A DNA stretch of 56,004 nt, from NCBI RefSeq assembly GCF_003205835.1, contig NZ_CP029773.1:4835001-4891004 (forward strand), given 5' to 3'. The position numbers and the translations under genes are program-made. The stretch comes from Stenotrophomonas maltophilia (lineage in GTDB: Bacteria; Pseudomonadota; Gammaproteobacteria; Xanthomonadales; Xanthomonadaceae). The notes below the pieces were generated by a model. That model ran no database searches and was not told the origin of the DNA. It was given only the letters and a program-made list of their open reading frames with translations. Below are positions 43,079-50,705 of the stretch, in pieces; position 1 is the first letter of the stretch, and each line of letters opens with the position of its first letter.

Positions 43079-44320
43079 TCAACCGCCCTGCTTTGCAGCG
43101 TAGTCCTGCGCCTGGCGCATCACCCGCAGCAGGTTGCCGCCCCAGATGCCGGCAATCTGCTTCTCGGTATAGCCCTTGCGCAGCAGCCACGCAGTGATCT
43201 TCGGCAGCTGGCTGACATCGGGCAGGTCACTCAGGCCACCGCCGCCATCCCAGTCCAGGCCGATGCCCACGTGTTCGGGGCCGACCACCTTGAGGATGTG
43301 CTCGAAGTGGGCGAAGAAATCGTCCAGGCTGGCATGGCGCACCGGATGCTCGTGGTCCAGCGCCTGCTCGGCCTTCAGCAGGGCAACGCCCTGCTCGATA
43401 CCCATTCCTTCCCAGCCGCCCAGCTGCTTGCTCAGCGCTTCTTCGGCCTGCTTGCGCTCGGGCGTCTTCGCGGTGTCGATCAGGTAGCCGCCATAAGCGT
43501 TCACCTGGATCACGCCACCGGCCTTGGCCAGCTTGCGCAGCCGCGCGTCATCAAGATTGCGCGGGTGGTCGTAGACCGCCTTGGCCGAGCTGTGCGACAG
43601 CACGAACGGCACCGGCATCATCGCCAGCAGGTCGTCGAACACCGCGTCGGACGCATGCGACTGGTCGATCACGATGCCCAGCTTCGCTGCTTGCCGCACC
43701 AGGTCCTTGCCCGCCGGGCTCAGGCCTTTCCACTCGGCGCCCTTCGGATCGGTGGCCGAATCGGCGAACTCGTTGTTGGCGAAGTGCACGGTGCTGAGCA
43801 GTCGCAGGCCAGCGCGGTGGTAGAACGAAAGCAGGCTCGGGTCTTCCACCAGCGGGCTGGCGTTTTCCATGCTGATGTAGACCACGCGCTTGCCGGCGGC
43901 CTTGATCCGCGCCGCGTCATCGGCGGTCAATGCCAACGCGAAGCGCTCGGGGTTGGCGGCCAGCATTTCGCGGATCTCCAGCAGCCGCTGCAGGCCATGG
44001 TCACGCTCCGCGAGGTGCGCGGCGGGGCTGCGATCGCCCTGATCGGTGTAGATCGCCCAGAAGCCGCCGTCCAACGCACCCTCGACCATGCGCGGGTAGT
44101 CCACCTGCGAAAGCGCGTTTCGGTCATGCCGCTGTTCGATGTCGAAGCCGCTGCGACCGAAGTTGGCCGGCGTATCCAGATGGCTGTCCAGGGTCACCAG
44201 GCGCTGCTGCAGGGTCTTGGCACGGGCCAGCTCCTGCGCGCTGAACTCGATGGCGTGGGCGGACAGTGGCGCGCACAGCGCCAGGGCAAGCACGACGGAC
44301 AAGCGACGCAACGATGGCAT
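43079..44320 (-). CDS. Membrane dipeptidase family (M19) protein
   Basis: A 413-residue zinc peptidase of the renal-dipeptidase family with a clear signal peptide (SVVLALALCAPLSAHA). Metal-site strings are LDSHLDTP (H47, D49), a central glutamate in YISMENASPLVED, STVHFANNEFADS, DQSHASDAVFDDL and the downstream LSHSSAKAVYDHPRN; GIGLDWDGGGGL near the C-terminus is typical. It should hydrolyse L-L or L-D dipeptides in the periplasm. A 178-bp stretch separates it from the methyltransferase upstream on the same strand. Confidence 0.93.
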   Translation of the reverse strand: MPSLRRLSVVLALALCAPLSAHAIEFSAQELARAKTLQQRLVTLDSHLDTPANFGRSGFDIEQRHDRNALSQVDYPRMVEGALDGGFWAIYTDQGDRSPAAHLAERDHGLQRLLEIREMLAANPERFALALTADDAARIKAAGKRVVYISMENASPLVEDPSLLSFYHRAGLRLLSTVHFANNEFADSATDPKGAEWKGLSPAGKDLVRQAAKLGIVIDQSHASDAVFDDLLAMMPVPFVLSHSSAKAVYDHPRNLDDARLRKLAKAGGVIQVNAYGGYLIDTAKTPERKQAEEALSKQLGGWEGMGIEQGVALLKAEQALDHEHPVRHASLDDFFAHFEHILKVVGPEHVGIGLDWDGGGGLSDLPDVSQLPKITAWLLRKGYTEKQIAGIWGGNLLRVMRQAQDYAAKQGG

Positions 44321-44498
44321 GGGCTCTCACCGGCAATGGGAAGAGCCCGACCATAGCGCTGCGGCCCGCGGATTTGTAGAGTCGAGCTGCGCCCCCTCAT
44401 CAATGGGGCGCCACTTTCACGAACGCATCGCAATGCGCGGAAAGTTGACCGCCGGGCAGTGGACATGATTCATGCCCGGCGAACGCAGAAGCGGACCG

Positions 44499-45668
44499 TC
44501 AGTCCACCACGCGGCAGAACACGGCCTTGAGGTAACGCGATTCCTGCACGTGGGCCATGAACGGATGATCCGGACCGGCGCCGGCCACCTTCAGGATCTG
44601 GATCGTGCGGCCGGAGAAATAGGCCGCGCGGCGCAGCATGTCGAGGAACTGGTCCTCGGCCACCAGGCCGGTGCAGGAGAACGTGGCGAACAGGCCACCG
44701 GGCTTGACCACGCCCAGTGCCAGCTTGTTCATGTCCAGGTACTTCTTCAGCGCAGTGATCACCTGGTCGCGGTCGCGGGTCATCTTCGCCGGGTCCAGGA
44801 TCACCACGTCGTACTGCTCACCGCGGTTGGCGGCGTCGCGCAGCCACGGGAAGATGTCGGACTGGACGAACTTCGGGCGCACGTTGTTCAGGCGCGAATT
44901 GCCCTTGGCGATCTGGATGACGTCTTCATCGATGTCGATGCCGACCACTTCAGTGGCACCACGCGCCGCTGCGTACACGGCGAAACCGCCGGTGTTGCAG
45001 CACAGGTCGAGCACGCTCTTGCCTTCCACCTGCTGGCTCAGCCACTCGCGGTTCTCGCGCTGGTCGGCAAAGAAGCCGGTCTTGTGCGCACCGGCCGGGT
45101 CAGCGCGGAACTTGATGCCGTACTCGGTGATCACCGCCGCTTCGGTGGTGGTGTTGCCGTGGAAGTCGAAGCTTTCCTGCTTCTGCACGTGCTCGTCGGC
45201 GAAGCTGTGGAAGCGGCAGCCCGGGAACTGCTCGCGCAGGGCGTCGTAGATCCACTCGCGGTGGCGGAACATGCCGGCGGCGAAGAATTCGACCACCACC
45301 AGGTCGCCGTAACGATCGACCACCAGGCCGGACAGGCCGTCGCCTTCGCTGTGCACCACGCGCCAGGCGTCGGACACCGCATCGAGCTTCAGCACCTCAC
45401 GGCGCAGCGACACCGCCTGGGCGATCTTGCGCGAGAACCAGCCGGCATCCACCGGCACGTTCTGGTCGGTTTCGAGGATGCGCACGGCAATGCGCGAGTG
45501 CCCGTTGTAGAACCCGCGGCCAATGAACTCGCCATCGATGCCGACCACGTCGACGATGGAACCGGGCTTGGGCCGGACGGTCGGCTTCTCGACCAGTTTC
45601 TGGAAGATCCACGGGTGGCTGGAACGCCACGCATTCTTGAGGCGGACAATCGGAAGGGGGGTATTCAT
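44499..45668 (-). CDS. rlmI: Class I SAM-dependent rRNA methyltransferase (RlmI-like)
   Basis: A 389-residue protein with an N-terminal PUA domain (HPWIFQKLVEKPTVRPKPG) and a C-terminal Rossmann methyltransferase: SAM motif VLDLCCNTGGFAVYAAARGA, then GIDIDEDV and a catalytic cysteine in ATFSCTGLV. RlmI makes m5C1962 in 23S rRNA; length matches (396 in E. coli). The usual DPPK motif IV appears here as DPAK, a small departure that leaves some doubt about the exact target. Start ATG 45668; divergent from the riboswitch-controlled terC. Confidence 0.85.
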   Translation of the reverse strand: MNTPLPIVRLKNAWRSSHPWIFQKLVEKPTVRPKPGSIVDVVGIDGEFIGRGFYNGHSRIAVRILETDQNVPVDAGWFSRKIAQAVSLRREVLKLDAVSDAWRVVHSEGDGLSGLVVDRYGDLVVVEFFAAGMFRHREWIYDALREQFPGCRFHSFADEHVQKQESFDFHGNTTTEAAVITEYGIKFRADPAGAHKTGFFADQRENREWLSQQVEGKSVLDLCCNTGGFAVYAAARGATEVVGIDIDEDVIQIAKGNSRLNNVRPKFVQSDIFPWLRDAANRGEQYDVVILDPAKMTRDRDQVITALKKYLDMNKLALGVVKPGGLFATFSCTGLVAEDQFLDMLRRAAYFSGRTIQILKVAGAGPDHPFMAHVQESRYLKAVFCRVVD

Positions 45669-45691
45669 CCACCTATTGTAAACCGGGCACC

Positions 45692-45753
45692 GGGGTCAGA
45701 TCCCCGCAGGGGCTCTGACCCCGGCCGGCATGCCAACCAAGGTTGGCATCTAC
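45692..45753. repeat. GGGTC-flanked hairpin followed by a SMAG-type repeat
   Basis: The hairpin 45692-45722 has arms GGGGTCAGATCCCC and GGGGCTCTGACCCC (GAT/GAG asymmetry). A SMAG variant built on GCCAACC/GGTTGGC follows at 45731-45753 in minus orientation. Both lie between rlmI and the terC riboswitch, a divergent region, so they are not simply terminators of these genes. Confidence 0.8.
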
Positions 45754-45811
45754 CAGGGCGGGGGCCCCGGCCGCCCGGCATTTGACGGCAGCCCGGCCAG
45801 GCCGCAGAATC

Positions 45812-45932
45812 GGCGCCAGAAGGGGAGTAGCTCCCAGACGTTGTCGCCGTCATTTCGAGCCCGCAGGCTCCGGTGCAACGGCAGTTCCAGCCGACTGGAA
45901 CTGCGAGCGAGACCTTCGCCGTACTGGCGAAG
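45812..45932 (+). ncRNA. yybP-ykoY (Mn2+-sensing) riboswitch upstream of terC
   Basis: The conserved elements occur in order: AGGGGAGTAGC at 45821-45831, GCCGTCATTTCGA at about 45846-45858, and AGCGAGACCTTCGCC at 45906-45920. The P1 helix can be drawn between GGCG...AAGG (45812-45824) and CCTTCGCC (45913-45920). The same CTTCGCC can instead pair with GGCGAAG at 45926-45932, a mutually exclusive hairpin that looks like an expression platform. No T-run follows, so control of translation or of Rho access is more likely than intrinsic termination. Known members bind Mn2+ and often precede terC/alx or mntP genes. Confidence 0.85.
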
Positions 45933-46017
45933 CTCTGTCCCTGGATCCCCCTCCCGATCCTCCGTTGCAGATCCTCGCCGTCCGGCCTGGCATTCATCTT
46001 TCCAACGGACATTCCCA

Positions 46018-46980
46018 ATGCAGACGATCGGTAACGTGTGGTTGTGGGGCGGCTTCGCAGCGGTGGTGGTCATCGCCCTGCTGGTCGACCTCGTGTTGAT
46101 GCGCCATGGTGGGCCGCACAAGGTCACCTTCAAGGAGGCCCTGTGGTGGTCCATCGGCTGGGTCGCGCTGGCCCTGCTGTTCAATGCGGGCCTCTGGTAC
46201 TACCTGAATGAGACCGCCGGCCAGGTGGTGGCCAACAAGGTCGGCCTCGAGTTCCTGACCGGCTATCTGGTCGAGAAGGCGCTGGCGGTCGACAACATCT
46301 TTGTCTTCCTGATGATCATGAGCTACTTCGCAGTGCCGGAGGAGCAGCGCCAGAAGGTGCTGATCATCGGCATCCTGGGCGCGATCGTGCTGCGTACGAT
46401 CATGATCTTCGCCGGCAGCGTGCTGATCAGCCAGTTCCATTGGCTGCTCTACGTGTTCGGTGCCTTCCTGCTCTTCACCGGCTGGAAGATGTGGTTCGCC
46501 GCCGGCCAGGAGCCGGACCTGGAGACCAACCCGGCCCTGCGCTGGATGCGCAAGCACCTGCGCCTGCTGCCGGATTACGCGGGCAATGCGCTGAGCGTGA
46601 AGCGTGATGGCGTGCGCTGGTTCACTCCGCTGTTCGCGGTGCTGATCCTGATCGCGGTCACCGACGTGATCTTCGCGGTGGACAGCATCCCGGCGATCTT
46701 CGCGATCACCACCGACCCGTTCATCGTGCTCACCTCCAACGTGTTCGCGGTGCTGGGCCTGCGCGCGATGTTCTTCCTGCTGGCCGGCATGGCCGACCGC
46801 TTCCACCTGCTGCCGTATGGCCTGGCGCTGGTGCTGGGCTTCATCGGCATCAAGATGATGATCATCGACCTGTTCAAGATCCCGACCCCGGTGTCGCTGG
46901 GCGTGGTGGCGGTGATCATCGCCGCGACCGTGGTGCTGAGCCTGAAGTACCCGCCGAAGGAAGGCGAAGGCCAGGCCTGA
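46018..46980 (+). CDS. TerC/Alx family membrane protein (probable Mn2+ exporter)
   Basis: A 320-residue TerC-family protein with about nine membrane helices. It has the Alx-type pattern LVEKALAVDNIFVFLMIMSY and the second-half repeat FAVLILIAVTDVIFAVDSIP, with conserved Asp residues in membrane helices that fit cation binding. The yybP-ykoY element in its leader points to Mn2+-responsive control and hence to Mn homeostasis, as for E. coli Alx. The start ATG 46018 begins MQTIGNVWLWGG as in the family; codons upstream run through the riboswitch and are untranslated. Confidence 0.92.
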   Translation: MQTIGNVWLWGGFAAVVVIALLVDLVLMRHGGPHKVTFKEALWWSIGWVALALLFNAGLWYYLNETAGQVVANKVGLEFLTGYLVEKALAVDNIFVFLMIMSYFAVPEEQRQKVLIIGILGAIVLRTIMIFAGSVLISQFHWLLYVFGAFLLFTGWKMWFAAGQEPDLETNPALRWMRKHLRLLPDYAGNALSVKRDGVRWFTPLFAVLILIAVTDVIFAVDSIPAIFAITTDPFIVLTSNVFAVLGLRAMFFLLAGMADRFHLLPYGLALVLGFIGIKMMIIDLFKIPTPVSLGVVAVIIAATVVLSLKYPPKEGEGQA

Positions 46981-47086
46981 GCCCGACCCGCTGGATGGCA
47001 CGGCCGGTGGGATTGTCCCGCCGGCCGTTTCCACTCTCCCGCCGCGGTGGCCTTGGTTTCGCACCAACCACCGCCATTGCTGAGGT

Positions 47087-47857
47087 ATGAACAACAACGC
47101 GCCCCTGCCCGCCGGCGACGCGCCGGCGCCCCGCAATGACCGCTCACGCATCCTTCGGGCGTTCAATGTCAGCCTGGCCGCCGTGCTGGTGCTGGTGGCC
47201 GTGTTCGCCCTGCAGGGCACGTTCGACTGGCGACCGTGGGCGGTCGCGCCGCTGGAAGCCAAGGGCCTGCTCGGCCTGATCGGCGGCCCGATGCTGCATG
47301 CCTCGGTCGAGCACATCGCCGCCAACAGCATCGCGATCCTGATCCTCGGCACGCTGGCCGGCAGCGTCTACCCAAAAGCCACCGTGCGCGCCCTGCCCCT
47401 GCTGTGGCTGGGCTCGGGCATCGGCGCGTGGATGCTGGGCAATCCGGGCAGCGTGCACCTGGGCGCCAGTGGCGTCACCCATGGCCTGATGTTCCTGCTG
47501 GCCAGCCTCGGCCTGCTGCGCCGTGACCGTGCGGCGATCGCCACCGGCCTGATCGGCATGCTGTTCTACGGCGGCATGCTGATGACCATCCTGCCGCACG
47601 CCGACGGCGTGTCCTGGCAGTCGCACATGGGCGGCGCCTTCGCCGGCATCATCGCCGCGCTGCTGTTCCGCAACGCCGACCCGCTGCCACCGCGCCCGCG
47701 CTACAGCTGGGAAGATGAAGAGGACGAGGTCGAGCCGCTGGCCGACGACGAGCTGGAACCGCCGTCACCACAGCGCGTGCCGGTGCTGTGGCAGCCGCGC
47801 GAGGGCCAGGACTACGTGGTGATCCCGTTCCGTCGGCCGGAAGACCCCCGCGGTTGA
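47087..47857 (+). CDS. Rhomboid family intramembrane serine protease
   Basis: A 256-residue rhomboid with six hydrophobic segments. The catalytic serine is S128 in HLGASGVTHG and the histidine is H180 in WQSHMGGAFAG; the oxyanion HxxxN is seen as HIAAN (H76, N80). The C-terminal 55 residues are cytosolic, with an acidic run (SWEDEEDEVEPLADDELE) and a Pro-rich stretch. It should cleave membrane proteins within the bilayer; substrates are unknown. The start follows a 106-bp gap after terC. Confidence 0.9.
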   Translation: MNNNAPLPAGDAPAPRNDRSRILRAFNVSLAAVLVLVAVFALQGTFDWRPWAVAPLEAKGLLGLIGGPMLHASVEHIAANSIAILILGTLAGSVYPKATVRALPLLWLGSGIGAWMLGNPGSVHLGASGVTHGLMFLLASLGLLRRDRAAIATGLIGMLFYGGMLMTILPHADGVSWQSHMGGAFAGIIAALLFRNADPLPPRPRYSWEDEEDEVEPLADDELEPPSPQRVPVLWQPREGQDYVVIPFRRPEDPRG

Positions 47858-47865
47858 GGTGACCG

Positions 47866-47958
47866 GTAGTGCCGGCCGCTGGCCGGCAACCTCATGAACC
47901 GGTAGTGGCCGACCTTGGTCGGCACTCCTGGCGTGTGCCAACCAAGGTTGGCATCTAC
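47866..47958. repeat. Cluster of three SMAG-type repeats
   Basis: A plus-oriented GCCGGCC-type copy at 47866-47888, a plus-oriented variant with a GCCGACC/GGTCGGC stem at 47902-47924, and a minus-oriented GCCAACC/GGTTGGC variant at 47936-47958. They fill the gap between the converging rhomboid and phosphodiesterase genes. Confidence 0.88.
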
Positions 47959-47967
47959 CAGAGCCCG

Positions 47968-49083
47968 TCAGTTCGCCGCATTCCCCGCCGTGCCCATGCC
48001 ATCCACCGCCTGCCGGCCCAGCGCCGGGTCATCGGTGAAGAACGCATCGATGCCAGTGGCCAGATAGGCGCGCATCTCCGCGACCGAACCCTCGGCATTG
48101 CGCGCGTTGTCGGCACCCTTGCGCAGGTTGCTGGCCTGGAAGTGGTTCTCCGGGCGGAAGGTATACGGAATCACCATCAGGCCCACTGCATGTGCGTCCT
48201 GTACCAGCGTGGTCGGTGTCCCCAGTGCGCCCTTGGCGTCCAGCGGAATGATCGAGCGCAGCTCCGGACCGATGCTGTCCGCATAGACGGCAATGTCCTT
48301 CAATCCGGCCGGGGTCATCATCTGCGCATAGGTCAGCGTGCCGCCGGCCTTGGCGATGTCGGCCGGCTGGGTATCGCCCTTCCACAGCAGCTGCAGCAGG
48401 CGGATGTTGCTGCCCCGCCCGATCTTGCCGCGCAGGTAGCGCAGGTTGGCAGTCTCGAACGACTGGATGGTGACCGGCCCGACGTTGGTATAGGCGTTGC
48501 CGCGCAGCGCGGTCAGGAGCTTGTCTTCCATCGGCAGGCCGATCGACTGGAAGTAGGTCGGATGCTTGATCTCCGGCACCAGGCCGATGCCGCGGTTGGC
48601 ACGGCCGGCCTGCTGCACCAGGAAGGCAAGGATCTCATCGAGGCTGGCAATGCGGAACTGGCCATCGTAGGCGGTGCTGCGCAGTTCCGGCAGGCGCTCA
48701 CGTGCGTACAGCGTCTTCAGCTCGGCCAGGGTGAAGTCTTCGGTGAACCAGCCATCGACCTTCTGCCCATCGATGACCTTGCTGGTGCGGCGGCTGGCGA
48801 ATTCCGGATGCGAAGCGACATCGGTGGTGCCACTGATCTCGTTCTCGTGGCGGGCCACCATCACCCCGTCCTTGGTCATGACCAGGTCCGGTTCGATGTA
48901 GTCGGCGCCATCGGCGATGGCCTGCGCATACGAGGCCAGGGTGTGCTCGGGCAGCAGTGCGCTTGCCCCGCGATGGCCGTAGACCGACACCTTGTGTGCG
49001 GCCGGGGTGGAGGATTCAGCACTCATGGCCACCGATGGTGCCACGGCCAGCGACAACAGCAACGCACAACCCCACGACTTCAC
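47968..49083 (-). CDS. Glycerophosphodiester phosphodiesterase (GlpQ-like, exported)
   Basis: A 371-residue GDPD-family enzyme that hydrolyses deacylated phospholipids to glycerol-3-phosphate and an alcohol. A signal peptide (LLLSLAVAPSVAMSA) suggests periplasmic location. Catalytic-site residues are visible in YGHRGASALLPEHT (H37, E46), ADYIEPDLVMTKDG and VARHEN; PEIKHP follows in the middle of the barrel. The start is GTG 49083 with GGGGAAG well spaced upstream; the longer frame to 49260 runs through repeats. Confidence 0.93.
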   Translation of the reverse strand: MKSWGCALLLSLAVAPSVAMSAESSTPAAHKVSVYGHRGASALLPEHTLASYAQAIADGADYIEPDLVMTKDGVMVARHENEISGTTDVASHPEFASRRTSKVIDGQKVDGWFTEDFTLAELKTLYARERLPELRSTAYDGQFRIASLDEILAFLVQQAGRANRGIGLVPEIKHPTYFQSIGLPMEDKLLTALRGNAYTNVGPVTIQSFETANLRYLRGKIGRGSNIRLLQLLWKGDTQPADIAKAGGTLTYAQMMTPAGLKDIAVYADSIGPELRSIIPLDAKGALGTPTTLVQDAHAVGLMVIPYTFRPENHFQASNLRKGADNARNAEGSVAEMRAYLATGIDAFFTDDPALGRQAVDGMGTAGNAAN

Positions 49084-49160
49084 TGCGACTTCCCCAAGCG
49101 GTATGTGATGAGCGTCAGTATGCGGCGGCAATGTGACAGGTGGGGGACCCCATGGATCCG

Positions 49161-49293
49161 GTAGTCGCCGACCTTGGTCGGCGCTCTGCCAGCCGGCGTC
49201 CATGACCCCGGGCGTCCTGTGCCAACCAAGGTTGGCACCTACCAGAGCGAAGGTTGGCACCTGCCAGGGCGAAGGTTGGCGCCTGCCAGAGCA
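49161..49293. repeat. SMAG variants plus a 22-bp tandem triplication
   Basis: A plus SMAG variant at 49161-49183 and a minus copy at 49220-49242. The right half of the latter is tandemly repeated: 22-bp units at 49228-49249, 49250-49271 and 49272-49293, starting AAGGTTGGCACCT with a few substitutions. Only the first unit retains the complete palindrome. Confidence 0.88.
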
Positions 49294-49317
49294 TGAGCCA
49301 CGCGGTTGATCGATGAC

Positions 49318-49348
49318 GGGGTCGGAGCCCCTTCGGGGATCTGGCCCC
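49318..49348. repeat. GGGTC-flanked hairpin repeat
   Basis: Arms GGGGTCGGAGCCCC and GGGGATCTGGCCCC around a TTC loop, four bases downstream of the mnmE stop on the minus strand. It may form the 3' end of the mnmE transcript. GAG/GAT arm asymmetry is present. Confidence 0.8.
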
Positions 49349-49352
49349 AGCC

Positions 49353-50702
49353 TTACTTGCCGATGCAGAAACTGGAGAAGATCCTTCCCAGCAGGTCATC
49401 GGCACTCATCTGCCCGGTGATCTCGCCCAGCGCGTCATGCGCCAGCCGTAGTTCCTCGGCGGCCAGTTCCAGGTGCTCATGCGCCAGCTCACCATCGGCG
49501 CGCTGCGCATGTTCCTGCGCGCGCTCGATCGCATCGACGTGGCGGGTGCGCGCAGAGAACTCGCCGTCCACCTGCTCGCCTGCCCCGGCCGACGCAATCG
49601 AGCGCAGGCGCGCGTGAAGATCTTCGAGTCCGGCGCCGGTGGCGGCGGAAACGAACACGCGGTCCGGATCGTCCAGCGTCGGCAGCGCCGTCAGCAGATC
49701 CGACTTGTTGTGGATGTAGACCTTGTGCGGCACCGCCGCCACGGCATCGCCCAGCGCCGCTTCGCCGGCCGCCGGATCGCGCGCATCCAGCACGATCAGC
49801 GCCAGGTCGGTGCGCTCGATTTCCACGTGCGCGCGGCGCATGCCTTCGCGTTCGATGGCGTCGCCGCCGTCGCGCAGGCCCGCAGTGTCGACCAGGGTCA
49901 GCTCCAGGCCGTCCAGGCGGATGGTCTCGCGCAGCGTGTCGCGGGTGGTGCCGGCGATGTCGGTAACGATGGCGCGCTCGCTGCCGGCCAGCGCATTGAG
50001 CAATGAACTCTTGCCCGCGTTCGGCGGACCGATCAGCACCGCGTGCAGGCCGTCGCGCAGGCGACGGCCGCGTTCGGCATCCCTCCGCAGCAGAGCAAGA
50101 TCGCCGCGCGCCTGTTCCAGGCCACGGCGCACCTGCGCGCCACCGAGGGTATCCAGCGGTTCGTCGGCGAAGTCGATGGCCGCTTCCACATGGATGCGCA
50201 GCAGCACCAGCTGTTCGACCACGGCCTCGATGCGGCGCGAGAACACGCCGTCCAGCGAACGGCGGGCAGCGCGCGCGGCACGGTTGTCGCCTGCGGCGAT
50301 CAGGTCGGCGATGGCCTCGGCCTGGGCCAGGTCGAGCTTGCCGTTGAGGAACGCGCGCTCGCTGAACTCGCCCGGCCTCGCCTGCCGCGCACCGAGCGCG
50401 ATGCAGCGCGCGACCAGTTGCTGCAGCAGCACGGGGCTGCCATGGCCCTGCAGTTCCACCACCTCTTCGCCGGTGAAGCTGTTCGGTGCCGGGAACCACA
50501 GCACGATGCCATCGTCGATCACCTCATCGTCGGCATCGCGCAAGCGTGCGTAGTGCGCATGGCGCGGGCGCAGCGCGGGCGCACCCAGCGCGTTGGCGAT
50601 GGCCGCAGCGCTCGGGCCGGACAGGCGCAGCAGGCCGACGCCGCCGGCACCGGGTGCGCTGGCGATGGCTACGATGGTGTCGGTACGGATCGCGTCGTTC
50701 AT
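49353..50702 (-). CDS. mnmE: tRNA uridine-5-carboxymethylaminomethyl modification GTPase
   Basis: A 449-residue MnmE (TrmE). With MnmG it installs cmnm5 at wobble U34 of tRNAs. The N-terminal folate-binding domain includes GVGLLRLSGPSA; the G domain inserted in the helical region shows G1 GPPNAGKSSLLNALAG, G3 DTAGLRD and G4 NKSD; the catalytic C-terminal CIGK is intact (FCIGK). It starts three bases after the stop of the 890-codon lipoprotein gene, so the two are translationally coupled. Confidence 0.97.
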   Translation of the reverse strand: MNDAIRTDTIVAIASAPGAGGVGLLRLSGPSAAAIANALGAPALRPRHAHYARLRDADDEVIDDGIVLWFPAPNSFTGEEVVELQGHGSPVLLQQLVARCIALGARQARPGEFSERAFLNGKLDLAQAEAIADLIAAGDNRAARAARRSLDGVFSRRIEAVVEQLVLLRIHVEAAIDFADEPLDTLGGAQVRRGLEQARGDLALLRRDAERGRRLRDGLHAVLIGPPNAGKSSLLNALAGSERAIVTDIAGTTRDTLRETIRLDGLELTLVDTAGLRDGGDAIEREGMRRAHVEIERTDLALIVLDARDPAAGEAALGDAVAAVPHKVYIHNKSDLLTALPTLDDPDRVFVSAATGAGLEDLHARLRSIASAGAGEQVDGEFSARTRHVDAIERAQEHAQRADGELAHEHLELAAEELRLAHDALGEITGQMSADDLLGRIFSSFCIGK

Positions 50703-50705
50703 CGC

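Noticed and set aside
49228..49293. CRISPR-like array
   Set aside because: The 22-bp units are directly adjacent without spacers and derive from a SMAG half; no cas genes are near.
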